The notes under the pieces were generated by a model. The model saw only the letters and a list, made by a program, of their open reading frames with translations. It had not been told where the DNA came from and did not search any database. Of a stretch of DNA of 64,000 nt, positions 61,857-64,000 are shown piece after piece; within the stretch, counting starts at the first letter, position 1, and each line of letters opens with the position of its first letter. Both the position numbers and the translations under genes were made by a program. The stretch is from Nitrosomonas marina (GTDB taxonomy: Bacteria > Pseudomonadota > Gammaproteobacteria > Burkholderiales > Nitrosomonadaceae), in contig NZ_FOCP01000020.1 of assembly GCF_900110145.1 (NCBI RefSeq), positions 1 to 64,000 on the forward strand, written 5' to 3'.

Positions 61857-61941
61857 TGGTGCCGACGGCGAGAATCGAACTCGCACGGCTTTCGCCACCG
61901 CCCCCTCAAGACGGCGTGTCTACCAGTTCCACCACGTCGGC
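61857..61941 (-). tRNA. tRNA-Leu(GAG)
   Basis: An 85-base class II tRNA with a long variable arm. The acceptor stem GCCGACG pairs with CGTCGGC, the D-arm is TGGTGGAACTGGTAGACACG, the anticodon loop is TTGAGGG within the stem CCGTC/GGCGG, and the T-arm contains GTTCGATTC. The anticodon GAG reads leucine codons CUC and CUU. The 3' CCA is encoded (61859-61857). Confidence 0.95.
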
Positions 61942-61989
61942 GGCTAACTTTGAACCTTTGCCAACGGTTCTGATAAAACCTTAAATATA

Positions 61990-62385
61990 TTAATCGGGTA
62001 TCTGGTCTGCTTTCGAAGCACGCTCTGCTTCAGTCACACTTGGCACCACAATTTCATCATTTTCTGGTTTTGCTTCGATGGAATCTTCTGGCACTGCGTT
62101 ATCTTTTTGTACCTCAATTTCATCGAACGCGCCCATAATTCCAAGATCTTCAGTTTGATTCATCGAAAGATATGTCAGGCTCAGGCTCGTAATAAAAAAC
62201 ATTGTCGCGATTATCCCTGTCGTTCTGCTTAAGAACGTAGCAGAACCACTAGCACCAAACAAGCTTCCAGCGGAGCCACTACCAAATGCTGCTCCCATGT
62301 CCGCACCTTTGCCTTGCTGCAGCAGTATCAAAACAATTAATACTACCGCCAATATAACATGAATTGACCAAACCAAGGTTTCCAA
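61990..62385 (-). CDS. secG: Preprotein translocase subunit SecG
   Basis: The 131-residue inner membrane protein has two helices around a Gly/Ala/Ser-rich loop (QQGKGADMGAAFGSGSAGSL), the SecG signature, and a Glu/Asp-rich C-terminal tail of about 50 residues that is longer than in E. coli SecG (110 residues). It assists SecYE in protein export. It is 19 bases after tpiA and 48 bases before the tRNA-Leu gene. Confidence 0.95.
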   Translation of the reverse strand: METLVWSIHVILAVVLIVLILLQQGKGADMGAAFGSGSAGSLFGASGSATFLSRTTGIIATMFFITSLSLTYLSMNQTEDLGIMGAFDEIEVQKDNAVPEDSIEAKPENDEIVVPSVTEAERASKADQIPD

Positions 62386-62404
62386 AGTTTAACTCCAAAT
62401 AATT

Positions 62405-63163
62405 TTAACTACGTATTGCACTGCAAATGGCGACAAATTCTTCGGCAATCAGCGATGCACCACCAATCAATCCGCCATCAATATCCGGCATTGCAAACAA
62501 TTCTGCTGCATTATTTGCCTTCACACTTCCGCCATATAAAATCGTAAGCCCAGAAGCCACATCCGCATTTTGTTTTGCCACGCTCTGCCGAATAAAATGA
62601 TGTATATCCTGCGCTTGTTGTGGAGTTGCTGTTTTTCCTGTTCCAATCGCCCAGACAGGTTCATATGCGATTACGGCATTTCTGAATGATTCAACTCCTG
62701 CCAGCTTCACTACTGTATTTAACTGCTCATAAATGACATGCTCAGTAATATCGGAGTCACGTTGCTCAAGCGTTTCACCCACGCATAAAATCGGCACCAG
62801 CCCCGCTTTTTGTGCAGCAAGATATTTTTCACCCGCTATTTGATTGCTTTCTCCAAAAAGCATTCTTCTTTCTGAATGCCCCACTATGACGTATGTACAC
62901 TCAAAATCATTTAACATGAGTGCCGAGACTTCACCGGTGTAAGCACCACTTTCATGTTGGCTGACGTTCTGTGCACCCCATTTAATAGTCGAATTGTTCA
63001 GCGCGGATTGAGCTACTGCCAAATATGGATATGGAACGCACACCGCATAACTGGTATTGCTTCCAATTGTGGAAATATCTGTAACCAGCGTATTTAATAG
63101 CGAAACGCTATCTTTTAGGCTACCATTCATTTTCCAGTTACCAGCAACCAGCTTCTCTCGCAT
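62405..63163 (-). CDS. tpiA: Triosephosphate isomerase
   Basis: The 252-residue enzyme interconverts dihydroxyacetone phosphate and glyceraldehyde-3-phosphate. The substrate-binding NWKMNG, the catalytic His in VGHSERR, the catalytic Glu in AYEPVWAIGTG and the phosphate loop LYGGSVKANN are all present. It heads the tpiA-secG-tRNA-Leu run, found in many proteobacteria next to nuoA. Confidence 0.98.
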   Translation of the reverse strand: MREKLVAGNWKMNGSLKDSVSLLNTLVTDISTIGSNTSYAVCVPYPYLAVAQSALNNSTIKWGAQNVSQHESGAYTGEVSALMLNDFECTYVIVGHSERRMLFGESNQIAGEKYLAAQKAGLVPILCVGETLEQRDSDITEHVIYEQLNTVVKLAGVESFRNAVIAYEPVWAIGTGKTATPQQAQDIHHFIRQSVAKQNADVASGLTILYGGSVKANNAAELFAMPDIDGGLIGGASLIAEEFVAICSAIRS

Positions 63164-63362
63164 TTTGTATTCCTTGCTTACTCAAAATGGGCGATGCTAC
63201 CTCTGATTTGCTGACGAGTCAATGTTATTGCCTATGACAAGTATGCAGAAGTGGTCAGGCATATAGCCTGCGCAGGTTCAAAAAAAGGGCTAAGTAGTTC
63301 GTGTTTTGTGTGGAACCAAGAAGTTAAATTACTAATGATAATTCATCAACAAAATACTACTA

Positions 63363-64000
<638 letters not shown>

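Overview
The window looks like a chromosomal segment of a betaproteobacterium, most likely a Nitrosomonas-type ammonia oxidiser (Nitrosomonadales). This is inferred from gene content: a PEP-CTERM surface protein, GH57 glucan enzymes beside glgB/glgC, a Bat/MoxR cluster, and the order tpiA-secG-tRNA-Leu-nuoA..N. No rRNA or marker gene settles the species. By eye the left half (bat, purL, glycogen genes) is richer in G+C than the nuo half. There is no CRISPR array or rRNA, and the only mobile-element trace is the end of an IS66-type element at the left edge.

Layout. 1-978: right end of an IS66-family element, a small HEPN-motif ORF whose stop codon lies in the IS terminal repeat, and decayed-looking sequence. 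979-7882 (minus strand): moxR, DUF58, DUF4381, batA, a batB-TPR fusion and batD, tightly overlapped, a MoxR/vWA envelope system. 7883-11478 (plus): a long intergenic region with two tiny coupled ORFs, then a c-di-GMP pair (HD-GYP protein lacking the His of its HD motif, and an EAL protein with a degenerate GGDEF). 11662-16699 (minus): glyQ-glyS-gmhB-plsC-ygjP-like, all overlapping or abutting. 16843-17850 (minus): a J-J-zinc ribbon-PilZ protein. 18536-19285: PEP-CTERM protein with a hairpin-rich leader. 19518-28569: nnr, purL, a ChaN-PDZ protein and an M1-like metallopeptidase.

29033-38317 is a storage-glucan block: glgB (minus) divergent from glgC, two GH57 enzymes and pgi (plus). 38658-39707 encodes an intact LpxK homologue that has lost the P-loop, GYGG and DDGLQH motifs, probably a pseudoenzyme and the most unusual gene here. 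Then follow lnt (minus), lysS (plus), xerD-ogt (minus) and htpG (minus, with a good sigma-32 promoter).

47098-61767 (minus) is a complete 14-gene NADH:quinone oxidoreductase operon (nuoA to nuoN). Upstream of it lie tRNA-Leu(GAG), secG and tpiA, and at the right edge a pstB fragment. In an ammonia oxidiser complex I would mainly run in reverse to make NADH, and the glucan genes plus pgi would store and release fixed carbon. These last two statements are inference from the likely lifestyle, not from the sequence.
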